Below, one piece after another: positions 1 to 12,686 of a stretch of DNA of 64,000 nt. The notes under the pieces were generated by a model. That model worked only from the letters and a program-made list of their open reading frames with translations. It ran no database searches and had not been told where the DNA came from. How positions within the stretch are numbered: the stretch's first letter is position 1; every line of letters begins with the position of its first letter. Source of the DNA: Chionoecetes opilio (taxonomy: Eukaryota > Arthropoda > Malacostraca > Decapoda > Majidae); the NCBI GenBank assembly GCA_016584305.1, contig JACEEZ010020466.1, positions 336,540 through 400,539 on the forward strand, given 5' to 3'. The position numbers were made by a program, and so were the translations under genes.

Positions 1-250
1 ACACTGCACGTGTGGTAAAGTGGTAATGTCTGTCACTAGAGTAACTAGGCGGCACGTTTATTCCAGCTAGGCTCACTGCTGGAGCTCTTCCCTGGAAACG
101 CTGACAGTTACTGTCCCCCTCAAGCAAGTGAATAGGGTGTGGTGTGTGAGGTCCCAGCTTTACACAAAGGTCGGTCTCTATGAGCTCTAAGCTCTTTCCG
201 GGATAAATGCTGGTGGTCGCGTGCGTGATCAGGCGTTGGTCAATTATATG
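1..250 (+). mobile_element. tRNA-derived SINE with AC-rich tail
   Basis: A tRNA-like head (GTGTGGTAAAGTGGTAATGT as A box) is followed by a body shared with 2249-2370, 9094-9357 and 12137-12360: CTGTCCCCCTCAAGCA, GTGTGGTGTGTGAGGTCCCA, GAGCTCTAAGCTC. It ends in CACACGCACGCACACG. Confidence 0.7.
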
Positions 251-2189
251 CACACGCACGCACACGTACGCACATAAGCACATTACAAACATTTGAACAC
301 ACAAAAACCTCGCTGCCCTCCTCCCTTTCAGCAGGTTGGTAATAACGTCCCTGTGCTCAACCATCTCAATTACTTCACACAGTTAGCGGCGAGCGGCTAG
401 GCTATACATGGACTGCAGTAATTAGCGCGCAACAAAAAAAAGATAATTACATAAATACTCCCTTTCCCTTCCACCTCATTAAGGTTTTTTTCTTTGTACG
501 CCGAACTCCCTCCCTGACAGTTAGTCTTATCCTTGCATTGTACTTTTGTTCCTCTTCTAGTCACTCATACTACCATCAACAACGGAGTAGTTTCTTACAG
601 TAATACCTTGCGTGTATGTAGTGTAACGGTTTTGTTTTATTAATTTTTGGTCTCGGAAATATCATAATTAATTATTAGTGTTATTTTATTATGCGCTGCT
701 ATTTTTTTTACGGTTATTTCTTTTCAATCTCTTCTCAGTTTTGTTTTAGTTAGGAACACTAGTTCTAGACGAGACTAGAATTTTCTAGTAACTCTAACAT
801 GTTTTTTCCTATCCTACATTAGCGCTTTGGATTTTGAATGTATTTTCATGCACGCTTAGTTAAGTTATACAGTTATCTCTTTTCATAAACTAAATTGCTG
901 AGTAAGGAAACACTCAATGAAGCAGATTCACTATAGATTTGCCTATACCACTTTCTTAGAAGTAAAAATATTTCCACAAAGAGAAGGAATATATATATAT
1001 TGATACATAGTTTCTAGATACATTTTTTTTTCGACTTAGGGATCCGGCGTACAATTCCGCCCCAGTGTTACCCTTCTTGGCCTTGCGGTCCATTGTTGTT
1101 CCGCACTCCTCCCCGACACTTTCTCACGCCCTCCGCTCTTCTAACCCCTCCTAACCCATAGCAATACCGCGGCTTCTGACATCACCAAACTTCCCTCTCC
1201 TCGAAACTTCATTCTCCTCAAAACGTTATTCTCCTCGAAATTTCCTTTTCCTCGAAACTTCCTCCTCTTAGAAACTTCATTTTCTAAGTAGGCACACTAC
1301 AAGCTATTCTAGACTACCTTCTATTTTCTAAACTTCACACTTTAAAGCACACTTATCATTGTTTATCATTCATATTTTTTTGTCAAGGATGCTACCCGGT
1401 TCCCTGCGCCAAATTATTCATTGTCTAGACTAGTCCCTTCAAAATGTTAATCATAATATGCCTTGCCTTGCCTTGCCATACGTTATCTTTCTCATATATT
1501 TTTAGACCATTTATTTTGTGTTTATTTAGTTTTAATGTAGCTGTGATATATTTACGCGATATCGCAACTCAAGGAATTGGAAATCTCTGGGAATTCTTCA
1601 TTGCTATTTGATCATTTAATAAATAATCCTCATTTTGTTCGCTTTCGGTAGTCAACAACAACCACAGAAAAACTATTCACTTGATTAGTATGTTCTTTAG
1701 AGCTTCTGTTATTCACGTCTCATTTCACACTATTTTCCTGTCGAGACAACACACTTAACTGCCGTCAACTTTTCAATCCAAAGTTAATTTTTTTTTTTTT
1801 TACACAAATTGATTTACGCCTCTCCTGCCAGAATCAATGTCAAGCGACCTTTCCTTATAGACACACTAGTGTAGAAACATACATCAATTAGTGTATGTAT
1901 GGCACTTAGTTATGTACCACCCCGGCTGCCGCTAGTAAACAAAGATTCAGTGTGTCTAGCGCCGCAGCTGCCATTGCCGCCCTGTGTGAAGGGGTCGCGC
2001 AGCGTTGTCTCCCGCTGTGGACTGTCAGGTGACTTCAGGGCCATTTAGGCTTTGAAGACGCGGCGGTAACTTGTGATATATAACCTCCGTGTGAGAAGCT
2101 GTCGTGTCTACATTGATATGCTGATATGCTTACATTGAATTATTAAACCTCGTCGATAATTGATACTAATGACCTAGTTTTTTTGTTTA

Positions 2190-2196
<7 letters not shown>
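251..2196. other. No gene recognised
   Basis: AT-rich single-copy-like sequence with short poly-T and CTCGAAACTTC-type repeats (1200-1290). A GC-rich patch at 1919-2080 (CGCCGCAGCTGCCATTGCCG) could be a promoter or a 5' UTR exon, but no coding frame of note is seen. Confidence 0.4.
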
Positions 2197-2250
<54 letters not shown>

Positions 2251-2370
2251 TGTGTGAGGTCCCAGCATTACCCTAGGATCGGTAATAATGAGCTCAAAGC
2301 TCACTCCGGCAAGGTGAAACTGGCGATCGCGAGTCAGACTCGCGGGACAAGACAATGGGTGTATGACACA
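2197..2370 (+). mobile_element. SINE 3' fragment adjoining an (AC)n tract
   Basis: An (AC)n run of about 50 bp meets the 3' body of the same SINE (GTGTGTGAGGTCCCAGCATT, GATCGGTAATAATGAGCTC, GGCGATCGCGAGTC) and ends in further ACAC. The tRNA-like head is absent. Confidence 0.65.
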
Positions 2371-2697
2371 CACACACTAAGCGAGCAAATAGTGTGCGTG
2401 TACGTGTGTATGTTAGCAAGCATTATACCCTGATTTAAACGTTATTCCAAGTCAGATAGTTGCTTCCTTTCGCCCCAAGCCAACTGCAGGGAAGGGGAAA
2501 GATGGGAAAGTGCCACCCTCGCCCCTTGACGATGGAGGGGCGGAGGGAAAGTCTTGGCGGAAGATTATTGGCGGTCCAAGTGAGAAAAGGAAACTTGTGT
2601 TCGCTTTACTGTTCTGCTTCGTTTCTGCCTTTTTTATTTTTTTATCCTACAATAATTTATTTTAAGTCTTCAGTATTCACCACATGCCGATCCGCAT

Positions 2698-2834
<137 letters not shown>

Positions 2835-3267
2835 TGTGTTAACCATCATGTGATATTTCCTTTTCTTTACACTTGAATAAGTCTTATTCAAAGCCCACGT
2901 TAATTTCGACCTTCTGTAACCTTATATCTTCGTCACACTTTTTTTTGTCACTCTGGCTGGCCTACGAACGCAAGACAATGAGCCGCATTTAGATCGTAAG
3001 GAAAGAAACTTACAAAAGGTGTTCAGACAGAGTAACACAAGAAGAAAAACAACAGGAGTGAAAGTAAAGATCGCTTAGTGATAGTTAACATGGTCGGGTG
3101 ATCACATTTGAAAGTAGTTTAATTGTACAAGTGAGCGCAGATAAAGTAAAGCTTACGAGAGGTGAACTACTGTATGTGTAAACAAGAAACTACCTGTATC
3201 TGATACAAGAGAACAAAAATAAGTAGTTTTATATGTACTAGGTAATAAGAGCGAAGTGTTGACACTC

Positions 3268-3477
3268 TTAACCCCTTCACGCCCAGATCTTAACCTTTGC
3301 TATAAAAAATAGTCTGTTAGCCATTAAATTACGAAAACTAACTGAATATACCAAATTAGTTAGTGGGCAAGGATACTAAACAGGTCATATCTATAAAATG
3401 TTGCTTATGTTCACTAAAAATCGTTTAATGGTACCCAAATTACAATGGAAATTACGTTCTGGGCCTCAAGGGGTTAA
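3268..3477 (+). mobile_element. TTAA-flanked MITE (about 210 bp)
   Basis: Starts TTAACCCCTTCACGCCCAGA and ends GGCCTCAAGGGGTTAA. The TTAACCCCTT terminal inverted repeat and TTAA flanks suggest a piggyBac-type nonautonomous element. Other copies: 3865-4076, 6338-7211 (interrupted), 7446-7655, 11140-11348, 14822-15031, 41367-41586 and 54547-54761. Confidence 0.75.
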
Positions 3478-3864
3478 TGTTGTAAGTGTATCAAGGTGTC
3501 GTTAAGGTGCAGTTAACAGGTCTTAATGTGACCTGTTAACTGATACAAGAGAAAATAAATAAGTTTTTTTTATATTTAGGTGACAAGAGCGAAGTTTTAC
3601 ACGTTCACTCTTTATGTTGGATGTGATTAAGGTCCTTGCATTGTGACGTGAAAGATACAAATAGTCTGCCGTGAAGAAAACTAGTGTCTCCCTCCAGTCC
3701 AAACAACCAATCCCAGTCGACTACAGTGAAAAAAAGTCCGTAAATCACCTAGTCTAGATCCTCATCGCTAGTGACGGTTATATTGTGTTATTGTCTATAT
3801 TGTGTGATATTTGATTGTCATCTAAAATTACTGAACATCCATAGAATGTATTTTTTTTAGAGTT

Positions 3865-4076
3865 TTAACCCCTTAAGACCCATAACGTAATTTCCATTGT
3901 AATTTGGGTAACATTAGACGATTTTTAGTGACTATAAGCAATATTTTATAGCTATGACCTGTTTAGTATCCTTGTCCACTAACTAATGTGGTATATTAAG
4001 GGACTTTTCTTAATTTTATGGCTCGACAACATGCATTTTTTATAGCAAGGGAAAGATCCGGGTGTGAAGGGGTTAA
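3865..4076 (-). mobile_element. TTAA-flanked MITE, inverted copy
   Basis: Same family as 3268-3477 in the opposite orientation: TTAACCCCTTAAGACCC at the left, GTGTGAAGGGGTTAA at the right. The two copies are 390 bp apart and could form a long hairpin. Confidence 0.75.
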
Positions 4077-4362
4077 CCACAAGACCAACAATAAGAATCA
4101 GCACGTTTACATCGCATCGCATCGTTCTGCAACACTCAAGACCCGACCAAGATCCAACAATAATATCTCGCCACGACCCATCGCTGGCGCTGATTTTTTC
4201 TTTGGTTATCTAGCTGTATGAGAGCATTCGACGTCATAAAGCTAGGTTACCAAAGTTAATAACAGCACCTCTTCTGCTAGTCACTCAGCCACCCATCAAC
4301 ACCACCACCACCACCTGTATCCGGAGACCAGCGTTATCTTCTACCCTCTCGCTATCTACAAC

Positions 4363-4864
4363 CAGAGCTGGACACTAAATACATTGAATGTATTTAAATA
4401 CTAAATACATGGGAGAAATTATTTAAATATTAAATACTAAATAAATCAATTTTATTTAAATACATTTGTAAATACATTTTAATTACTCACAAATTCTAAC
4501 ATGTCCGAAAAAAATGGATTTCCTTAAGATTTCCTTAGATTTTGGGTTTCCTTAGATATTTCCTAATCAGGCCTAAATTTCCTTCAAATCTGGACATTTC
4601 CTTGCAAGTAGCAACCCTGGTTCACTGTAACATCAGGGTTGCCAGATAGTGGGGCGGGTTTATGGCCAAATTTACTGACCCAAAAGTATTTAGATTTTTG
4701 TATAAAATTTATTTAAATAAAATGTATTTAAATACTCATAAAAGTATTTAAATACTGTATTTAAATACATGACAACCAATGTATTTATAAATACATTTAT
4801 AAATACACAAATTTATTTAAATACGTATTTAAATACAAATTTATTTAAATACTGCCCAGCTCTG
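4363..4864. mobile_element. hAT-like nonautonomous element with 8-bp duplication
   Basis: Ends CAGAGCTGGACACTAAATAC and AAATACTGCCCAGCTCTG, flanked on both sides by TCTACAAC (4355-4362 and 4865-4872). The interior is packed with ATTTAAATA motifs. A second copy is at 59900-60427. Confidence 0.88.
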
Positions 4865-4921
4865 TCTACAACCTGGGGACTGAGGAGCTAAGGACTATGA
4901 AGAGCCTCCTGTTCGACCTGC

Positions 4922-5290
4922 CCTGACCACGCCCCCTTTCCCCTACTGCGCCCTGACCACGCCCCCTTTCCCCTTCTGCGCCCTTACCACGCCCCCTTTC
5001 CCCTACTGCGCCCTGACCACGCCCCCTTTCCCCTACTGCGCCCTGACCACGCCCCCTTTCCCCTACTGCGCCCTGACCACGCCCCCTTTCCCCTACTGCG
5101 CCCTGACCACGCCCCCTTTCCCCTACTGCGCCCTGACCACCGCCCCCTTTCCCCTACTGCGCCCTGACCACGCCCCCTTTCCCCTACTGCGCCCTGTACC
5201 ACGCCCCCTTTCCCCTACTGCGCCCTGACCACGCCCCCTTTCCCCTTCTGCGCCCTGACCACGCCCCCTTTCCCCTACTGCGCCCCCTTT
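4922..5290. repeat. 30-bp GC-rich minisatellite
   Basis: Unit CCCTGACCACGCCCCCTTTC plus CCCTACTGCG, about 12 copies, nearly identical. It is open on the minus strand only because the unit is a multiple of three. Confidence 0.9.
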
Positions 5291-5598
5291 CCCCTTCTGC
5301 GACTAATGCCTTATGCCTGAGATAATGATAATATTAAGTATTTTTCTTATGATGCTTGGATTACTATGATTATGATTACTTGAAACACTATGATTACTTC
5401 TTATGATACTCTTATAGATCTTAGTTTCTTTTTGTTTTTATTTTGTTCTAATATTTTTCTTATGGTGCTTCGGATAGTTGGTTGTCGTAGTTTACATTCC
5501 AGCATACCACTTAGTAATAATTATTAGAAACATCTTTGTATTCAGAGATGGTTCACAAAGGATATGTGAAATTTACGCAGACACACACACACGCACGC

Positions 5599-5673
<75 letters not shown>

Positions 5674-5961
5674 ACTTTCCTGTACGTATGTTACTTTAGG
5701 TAGTTTCTTTTTAATACTATGGACGGACATCGCGGTCTTCTTTCCAGCTGGTAAACATAATCATACCCCTTATGAGAGTTTTTTTGTGACTAATGCAAAG
5801 TATTCTTGGATGTGATTATAGCAACAAAAGTTTTTTCAACCAATTCACGGACACAGACTATCTTATTTAACAGTTATCTAATATCATGGATGGATTTGGT
5901 CTTCTGTATTCCAGCTGTTATATATTACTTATCACTTTCATATTTATTTTTTTACTTCACA

Positions 5962-6080
5962 AGGGACTGGCTATTAGCTAAGGAAAAAAAAAGTAACAAA
6001 AAGCCCGCTATCTGCCAGTCCCTATAAAGTAGACAGTAAGAGATTGTAGAAAGAAGGATGGGCCAATTTAGTTATGGTAA
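5962..6080 (-). mobile_element. Poly-A retroposon
   Basis: CACAAGGGACTGGCTATTAG, GCCAGTCCCTATAAAGTAGA and GGGCCAATTTAG match the family at 26.3 kb and 50.8 kb. Confidence 0.6.
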
Positions 6081-6337
6081 TATTTGCAAAGTATTGATAC
6101 AAGCTATACATCACAATGGAGAATTTAACATATTTACATACACAATCTCTAACTAAACGTCATAAGTCCATTAGCTTCAAAATCCATATGTAAATCAGTG
6201 CTTGATATTTACATTACAATGACTAGAATGTAATAAAAAAATAAGAGAATTGTCTACTATACTCATGCTTTCCTATTGTTATGTTAACGGTAAGTATATC
6301 TAAATAAACTAATTTTATAGTCACATTTTGTTTCTTT

Positions 6338-7211
6338 TTATACCCTTACACGCCCAGATCTTTCCTTGGCTATATAAAATCGTCCGTTGTTAGCCATAAA
6401 AATACGAAAAGTAACTGAATATACCAAATTAGCTACCGTAGATAAGTCAAGTCGCCACCTGCAGTCATGTCGCCAGCCGCCAAATATTACGAATTATAGC
6501 ATCACTACTGATTTTTATGTGCCACTGAAGATGATACACAGTAGTTTATATCATGGCTGTATAATCTACTATGTTTCAGCGTTGTTTTATGCTTTGTATC
6601 TGCAAATATAACTGTTGCGCATTTTGCTAATCAAGTTTTTCTTGGCACGACGACAGACAGTAGCTCATCACCTTTCGGGCGACAGGACACAAGACTTGCC
6701 AGATCTTTCAAACTTTAATAGAATTTGTTTTCACGTTGGCAGAGGAATTTTTTTATATCCAAGCATCTTCCGCAGCTAATATATATAGACTTGTTTTACT
6801 TTACCTCTAATTTCCCTGAATTCCCCAGAGTGGCGACTCAACTGTTGGGTTAAAATACTAGCTGGCGACTTTACTGTAGTAGGTATAACAACGTCGCCAC
6901 TCTTTTATTTTTATAATTTGTTCATTTATAGCCCTAATATGACGCAGATGAAGACACAAAATGACACCGACTTTCCAGATAGCCTCTTCTAACTTTCCTG
7001 AAAGCATGGATGTAGAAATGTAAGTATTAACGCCACCACACATCTGTAAATAACAAAGAAACGTTGTCCTGGCGACTTTACTGTTATCTACGGTCGTGGA
7101 CAAGTATACTAAACAGGTCATATCTATAAAATATTGCTTATATTCATTAAAATCTTCTAATGGCCTACCTTAATTACAATGGAAACAACGCTCTGGACTT
7201 CAAGGGGTTAA
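6338..7211 (+). mobile_element. TTAA MITE split by a TA-flanked MITE
   Basis: The left part (6338-6435, CGCCCAGATCTTTCC to CCAAATTAGC) and the right part (7094-7211, GTGGACAAGTATACTAAACA to AAGGGGTTAA) together equal one 210-bp TTAA MITE. The CCGTAGATAA-type element at 6436-7093 sits between them. The left terminus has decayed (ATACCCTTACACG). Confidence 0.72.
6436..7093 (+). mobile_element. TA-flanked MITE, CCGTAGATAA family
   Basis: Terminal inverted repeats CCGTAGATAA and TTATCTACGG with further GTCGCC/GGCGAC near the ends; TA on the left flank. Interior blocks TATGTGCCACTGAAGATGAT, TTCAGCGTTGTTTTATGCTT and ACACAAAATGACAC are shared with copies at 37118-37780 and 61960-62440. Confidence 0.75.
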
Positions 7212-7445
7212 AACTACAAAAAAAGTGTTCGCCGTTTTGATATTATAGTGGATACAAAATGGGCCGTTTAGTGGGCATTAGTGTTATCATGCTACTCCTT
7301 CGTCTGGTGGGTAGCGAGACAACGGTAACTTATCCTTGTCCCGGTACGATACATGTGCGATAACTGGGAATATGCAAATGATAGTCGAAAACTTTCACGT
7401 TAAGCCTGCTTCTTTTTTTTTTTTTTTTTTTTTTTTCTCCCCTCC

Positions 7446-7655
7446 TTAACCCCTTCACACCCATAACGTTATTTCCATAGTAATTTAGGTAGGCCATTAG
7501 ACTAAATAAATGAATACAAGCAATATTTATAGATATGACCTGTTTAGTACCCTTGTTCACTAGCTAATTTGATATATTAAGTTACTTTTCGTAATTTTAT
7601 GGCAAATAGGTTTTTTTTATATAGCAAAGGAAAGATCTGGGCGTGAAGGGGTTAA
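7446..7655 (-). mobile_element. TTAA-flanked MITE
   Basis: TTAACCCCTTCACACCCATA at the left and GGGCGTGAAGGGGTTAA at the right; inverted relative to the 3.3 kb copy. Confidence 0.74.
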
Positions 7656-7899
7656 TCACTCCTTGAAAATGAAACCATCAATACTACAGGCGATTCCTTA
7701 GTTACCTATAACCATAATACACAATAGCCTTCCTACAAGTCAGTAAAAACTGGTCGATTCTTAAGTCTTATAAAGAAAGAAATCGCCGTATTATTGATAG
7801 TGATGTATGTGTGGTTTTTTTTCTTTCTCTCCTCTGTCTCTGTGTCTCTTCTCTCTTTCTTTTTTTTCTTTCTTTTTTCTTTTCCTTTTTCTTTTTCTT

Positions 7900-7950
<51 letters not shown>

Positions 7951-8294
7951 TGTGAGGAGGATGGCGCAATGATGACCTCGCAGGCTACAGAATGAACGAC
8001 TTTTGAGAACAATAGAGAGGAACAAAAAGAAGTTTTATCCTTCATGGCTCTCGCTCTCGCTCTCACACAAAGATAAAAAAAATTATCGCTAATAATAGTA
8101 ACAATAGTAGTAGCATGGAGTGTTGATGGTAGTAGTAGTGGTGGTAGTAACATAATAATCAAAATAATACAAACGGTTACTTATTTATCTACCTATTTTT
8201 TGTTTATAGGCCTAACAACAATAAAACAACCCCCTTAAACCATCACTGTAAACCTGTCCTCACCACCCACTTTTAAGTCTCACACCACACCCCT

Positions 8295-8590
8295 AACTAC
8301 ACCCTAACCCCCTAACTACACCCTACCCCCTTAACCACACCCTACCCCCCTAACCACACCCTACCCCCCTAACCACACCCTACCCCCCTAACTACACCCT
8401 ACCCCCCTAACTACACCCTACCCCCCCTAACTACACCCTACCCCCCTAACTACACCCTACCCCCCTAACTACACCCTACCCCCCTAACTACACCCTACCC
8501 CCCTAACAACACCCTACCCCCCTAACTACACCCTACCCCCCCTAACTACACCCTACCCCCCCTAACCACACCCTACCCCCCTAACTACCT
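8295..8590. repeat. C-rich minisatellite, unit 17-18 bp
   Basis: Unit CTAACTACACCCTACCCCC, about 17 copies with small changes in the C-run length. It has a strong C/G strand asymmetry. Confidence 0.88.
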
Positions 8591-9093
8591 CCCACCTCCC
8601 GCATTTACACCCTACCACCCACCATCACTATCCTTGGCACACTACAACCATATAAATACTATTCTATTACATAATCCTGGCACATACACTGACATACACC
8701 TATAACAACTCTATATTTATCACCTATACAATGCTATAAACTATACCCACGTCTTTCATCACCTTTCCTATAGCAAATTACACCAATATAGTCACGGATT
8801 TTACATTATGCCGCCTTATATACAAATTTCCGCCTCTTTACATATCCCGTTACCCATGTTACATCACCGAAGTAAAAAATTATATCCAGGAATGCTCATT
8901 TAACATCCTATATCAATAACTACTTCAAATAAAACTCTTTAGAACCACTTTGCAATATCCTTTCAAGACCGACTCCGATACGACCCAAGAGTTCTATTCT
9001 GGGTTACATTTAATCGCATACTTCATTAATTTGAGGGTTGTGACTTGGTGTATTCATCATGTTATGGCAGTTGTAGCGATGGTCAAACACACG

Positions 9094-9357
9094 CACCGTC
9101 GCGATGGTTAAGTTGATAGAGTGCTGGCCTGCCATTCTGTGGTAGCCGGTTCGAATCCTCACTGCTCCCGGGGATTGTTCACTGACAAATTCGGGCGATT
9201 ACTGTCCCCCTTGAGCATAGGGATGGGTGTGTGGTGTGTGAGGTCCCAGCATTACCCAAATATCGGTAATAATGAGCTCCAAGCTCGCACCGGGAGGGTG
9301 AAACTGGCGATCGCGAGTCCGCTCGCGTGGACAAGACCATGGGTGAATAACACACAA
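9094..9357 (+). mobile_element. tRNA-derived SINE, nearly complete
   Basis: Starts CGTCGCGATGGTTAAGTTGA, with a perfect B box GGTTCGAATCC at about 9150, then the shared body (GGTGTGTGAGGTCCCAGCAT, TCGGTAATAATGAGCTCC, AACTGGCGATCGCGAGTCC) and an ACACA tail. It is the best-preserved copy of this family here. Confidence 0.75.
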
Positions 9358-9410
9358 ACAACAACTCTAAGGTGAGGACACATACCACATGGCAGTAAAG
9401 GGCATATGAC

Positions 9411-10525
9411 CAAGGCCGTCTGTATGTAAAGGCCTGCGCCTGGGAGCGCGGGATGGACGTGACGTCACGAGCTGAGGCTGCTCCGCGAGTCAGTAGGAGC
9501 CGAGCTTTCAGCATGTGAGGATGTACGGGCGGTATAAGATATACTGTTATCTTTGGAAATGTTTGTTCTATAATATTATCAAATAAAAAACCGTAAAACA
9601 CACTAAAGAAATGCCATTATGAGACTCTCAAGAAATATGCATGAACTTAAACTCTTCGCCATTTAATATTTTACTCGCAAACATTTTACATGGTGAATAC
9701 CAATAGAAGCGGAATTTAATTAGCTTTCCATTGTTATATTTTGTTTTCTGATAAATGAATTAGAACCATACATACATTAGCGTTAACTAAATAAATAACA
9801 TCATCAAACGGGAAAAATTACCCGATTTCATGACCTTTTTTGTTAGTTAACGCTAATTTATGTATGGTTCTAATTCATTTATCAAAAAACGAAATATAGC
9901 AATGGAAAGCTAATTAAATTCCGCTTCTATTGATATTCTCCATGTAAAATGTTTTTGAGCAAAATATTAAATGGCGAAGAGTTAAAGTTCATACATATTT
10001 CTTGTGAGTCTCATAATGGCCTTTCTTTAGTCTGTTTTACGGTTTTTTATTTGATAATATTATAGAACAAACATTTCCGAAGATAACAATATATCTTTTA
10101 TACTGATAAACATATATTAGGTACGAAATTACCCGATTTCATGATGTTATGTATTTAGTTAACGCTAATTTATGCATGCTGCTAATTCATTTATCAGAAA
10201 ACAAAATATAGCAATGGAAAGCGAATTAAATTCCGCTTCTATTGATATTCTCCATGTAAAATGTTTTCGAGAAAAATATTAAATGGCGAAGAGTTTAAGT
10301 TCATGCATATTTCTTGAGAGTCTCATAATGGCATTTCTTTAATGTGTTTTACGGGTTTTTATTTGATAATATTATAGAACAAACATTTCCGAAGATAACA
10401 ATATATCTTTTATACTGATAAACATATAATTAGGTAGGTAAACTTGTCATCTCGGTGGCCTCGTACAGACGTCGTCCGTGACGTCATCAATCTCAGGCGC
10501 AGGCCTTTACATACAGACGGCCTTG
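9411..10525. mobile_element. Fold-back hAT-like element with 7-8 bp duplication
   Basis: Ends CAAGGCCGTCTGTATGTAAA and TTTACATACAGACGGCCTTG, flanked by ATATGAC on both sides (9404-9410 and 10526-10532). The interior has a long inverted repeat (about 9590-9800 against 9840-10080) and a third, direct copy of the right arm (about 10130-10430), so one arm was duplicated after the fold-back formed. Confidence 0.8.
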
Positions 10526-11139
10526 ATATGACACACCACGTCTGTCTCGTCAAAGCAGAGTTATCTTAGACTGTAGTTTGTATTTTTTTTCAAACATCTG
10601 GATATTAGACTTTAAACAAGGGTTGGGGATGATACTAAAGAGAGGGAGAGAGAGAGGGGGGTGGTGGTGGCATTCCAGACATAGTTAGGTTGTCTATACG
10701 ATTGACGGGTTGACACACACACGCCACCCAATTTGGTCAGAGGATAATTAATTCCAGTGTTTACTCAAGCATTTTCTAACCCAAGCTAACGTCGCTCTCC
10801 CGTGTCCTAGTCCAACTATACATGTCAAGACTTGTTTAAAGAGTTTGTTTCATGTAATTAAGTGCTGGAGTACGAGTGCAATGCTCAAACTTTTTTTCTT
10901 TTATTTTCGGTCGCGGCAGATAAGTATACGATAGCTTTAACAGAAAATAGCCAAATGCTTATTAAAGGTTAATGGTAGTCGTTAACGTTTGTATACACAT
11001 ATATTAGTTTATTTTAAAGATACTGAGATAACCAAGATCTTATGATGAACTATTCAAATTGTGAACACCCCCCTCCCTTCCAAGCTAGAAGAAAAACAGT
11101 GAATAGTGGAGGGGTGGCAGTGGCTGTGTTTACTGCAGC

Positions 11140-11348
11140 TTAACCCCTTCACGCCCAGATCTTTCCTTTGCTATATAAAATAGTCTGTTAGCCATAAAAT
11201 AACGAAAAGTAACTAAATAAACCAAATTTGTTAGTGGACAAGGATACTAAACAGGTCATATCTATAAAATATTGCTTATGTTCACTAAAAATCGTCTAAT
11301 GGTACCCAAATTACAAGGGAAATAACGTTCTGGGCCTCAAGGGGTTAA
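11140..11348 (+). mobile_element. TTAA-flanked MITE
   Basis: TTAACCCCTTCACGCCCAGA to GGCCTCAAGGGGTTAA, well preserved, with TTAA at both ends. Confidence 0.76.
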
Positions 11349-12136
11349 ACTAGAGTATGATGATAATGCTGGTGCCCGCCTGATAGCACTGTAGCCTGAT
11401 AGCACTTAATAGAAAGTATAGTAATAGTAAGTACACCGCGCTGCCGGCAACCAGACGCCATGGTGTGATAAAGTAGGCCTAACCGTGTTATTTGTGACTA
11501 AAAACGTTTATCTCGGCACAGCAACAACGCTTTCTCAAGGCTGTACATAAATTTGTTCACCTTTTTTATTGAGTTTTACGTATTCATTATTTATCTGCCT
11601 GGTTGAAAGACATGGATAATTTTTCTCCACGTAAAGGGATGCTACATATGACTTTGATATGTATCACAACAAATACTATTCCCGTGTTGGGTGAGCCTGA
11701 TTGATAGAAGTAACAAAATTTTCATACCCTTCCCTTGAGATGGAATAACACTCACTAAGTCATCACACATAAAGTATATAAAAAACGACAACGAGGTAAC
11801 AACGACACGCCAGATGAGCGGCGATGGCCACCGTGAGGCTTCAGACTGTACTTATGAACCCCAAAGAGTAACCTTTATTATTTTCTTTCCTCAGGCAGAG
11901 ATTGTGGCTGATGCCGGAGACCTTCCCGCAGTGTGAAGGAGTGTCACGGAACACCCCGGGGGCAAATGGGGACCTGGGGGCCATACTCATAAAGGCTACA
12001 TAAGCCTTATGGAGGCTTGTGCGACCGACCACAAGAGTATTTGTTAAAAACAAATTAACAAAGGTCATTTCTCACCAGAATTTGGAAAAAAAAACTTCCA
12101 GTGGCCTTGAAAAATTACCAAACACACACACTCGCA

Positions 12137-12357
12137 CTACCCGTGTGGTACAGTGGTAAAGTCTGTCTCATTTGCTTGCAGCTTCGAGCCCAGTTCAAGG
12201 CTACAGATATTTCCCTTCCCCTCCGTCAATGTCTCCCTTGAGCAAAATTGAGCAAGGAATGGGGTGTATGGGGTCCCTTCATGAACTCTTAAGCTTTTTT
12301 TCCGGGAGGGTAACACCTGGCGGTCACGTGTCCAGCGCTTGCTTGGCCCATGGGTCA

Positions 12358-12452
<95 letters not shown>
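12137..12452 (+). mobile_element. tRNA-derived SINE with long (AC)n tail
   Basis: CCCGTGTGGTACAGTGGTAA (A box region), the diverged shared body and CCATGGGTCAATT are followed directly by (AC)n of about 90 bp (12361-12451). The tail marks this family as a source of AC microsatellites. Confidence 0.7.
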
Positions 12453-12453
<1 letters not shown>

Positions 12454-12591
12454 GACACACTTACACACACACACACACACTGCTACAAATCTTCGTCAAA
12501 AATGACTGACCAATTCACAATCGTCTGAGAACGTTGTGAATGAGATTAAGTTTTATCAAGTGATCTTGTTAATTGGAAAACTTATTTGCAG

Positions 12592-12686
12592 GCAACTTCA
12601 TGCAAGCCGTCAAGAGGCAGCAGCAGCAGCAGCCACACATCGCCCCTTGGACGCAACAGCACCGAGCCTGTGTGCTACCAAAGTAA
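12592..12686 (+). other. Possible terminal coding exon, unidentified
   Basis: A good acceptor (TTATTTGCAG) is followed by an open stretch reading NFMQAVKRQQQQQPHIAPWT, then QQHRACVLPK and TAA, if entered with one base from an earlier exon. A CAG run encodes the glutamines. No matching upstream exon was found; a short ATG frame at 11816 (MSGDGHREASDCTYEPQ) is in a different phase. Coding status is uncertain. Confidence 0.25.

Noticed and set aside
4984..5202. Arg/Gly-rich minus-strand frame
   Set aside because: Generated by a 30-bp GC-rich minisatellite.
8286..8590. CRISPR-like or telomeric array
   Set aside because: Units are contiguous without unique spacers and do not match TTAGG; it is a C-rich minisatellite in a eukaryotic genome.
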